DNA of 53,619 bases from Thermostichus sp047462415 (GTDB lineage: Bacteria; Cyanobacteriota; Cyanobacteriia; Thermostichales; Thermostichaceae), in NCBI RefSeq assembly GCF_047462415.1, contig NZ_JANSJE010000020.1, forward strand, positions 1 through 53,619, read 5' to 3'. The number at the start of each line of letters is the position of its first letter. The first letter of the stretch is position 1. The translations under genes and the position numbers were made by a program. The notes under the pieces are model-generated. The model had not been told where the DNA came from. It saw nothing but the letters and a program-made list of their open reading frames with translations, and did no database searches. Below, piece after piece: positions 53,591 to 53,619 of the stretch.

Positions 53591-53612
53591 ACCGTCTATA
53601 CGGTGGGGATGG
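53591..53612. repeat. Palindrome resembling an IS200/IS605-type element end
   Basis: CCCCACCG (about 53591-53598) pairs with CGGTGGGG (53605-53612) across TCTATA. It is preceded by GGAATT and followed by ATGGATAGCAC at the window edge. The pattern of GAAT-CCCC palindrome-GGGGATG resembles the right end of IS605/OrfB-family elements. There is no transposase in the window; it could also be a terminator-like palindrome. Confidence 0.35.
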
Positions 53613-53619
53613 ATAGCAC

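Overview
The window looks like a contiguous piece of a thermophilic, GC-rich cyanobacterial chromosome. The lineage markers are acsF (aerobic Mg-protoporphyrin monomethyl ester cyclase), a ferredoxin-type glutamate synthase carrying the Fd loop, an EGY-like membrane metalloprotease, a CcsA-type System II cytochrome c biogenesis protein and a cyanobacterial FtsH. A GGATCC-centred palindrome is scattered at very high density through coding DNA, in the way HIP1 (GCGATCGC) is in other cyanobacteria. Together with gene content this suggests a Synechococcus of the Yellowstone JA-3-3Ab / JA-2-3B'a type; that assignment is inference from memory, not from a search.

Layout. 1-8.3 kb: a lipoprotein cut by the left edge, ccsA, a LapA-like membrane protein, tig, a degenerate S41 protease-like protein, purA and a convergent membrane protein. 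8.4-10.6 kb: an AllA-like protein, a 51-residue lipoprotein and a CAP-domain lipoprotein. 11-18.2 kb: a GyrA/ParC protein, a coiled-coil protein, an SDR oxidoreductase, ftsH and a zinc-ribbon methyltransferase. 18.4-29.1 kb, all minus strand: glsF, acsF, an M50 protease, a TPR/GT41 glycosyltransferase, and (upstream of glsF) another lipoprotein. 29.3-35.9 kb: a two-gene ABC exporter, a small unknown protein, a methyltransferase, thiL, a secreted glycine-rich protein and an S10 carboxypeptidase. 35.9-42.5 kb: cysS (minus), a LysM/M23 envelope protein, a FIST-domain protein and pepA. 42.6-48.5 kb: smc, rnpA and rpmH on the minus strand, divergent from dnaA. 48.5-53.6 kb: a predicted outer-membrane protein, a frameshifted OB-fold (BOF) secreted protein, an AT-richer membrane protein that looks foreign, an ABC-F ATPase and ribE.

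Most of this is core metabolism and information processing: cofactors (thiL, ribE, acsF), nitrogen and purine metabolism (glsF, purA), protein folding and turnover (tig, ftsH, pepA), and the chromosome cycle (gyrA, smc, dnaA). I found no CRISPR array, tRNA, rRNA, prophage or recognisable defence island.

The most interesting items are: the GGATCC-centred iterated palindrome and its absence from a 1.7-kb segment; a three-locus dispersed hairpin repeat with conserved flanks; the acsF-protease-glycosyltransferase cluster; the catalytically dead S41 homologue; the topoisomerase lacking a GyrA box; the rpmH-rnpA-smc / dnaA arrangement; the one-base frameshift in the BOF gene; and a palindrome at the right edge that resembles the end of an IS200/IS605-type element.
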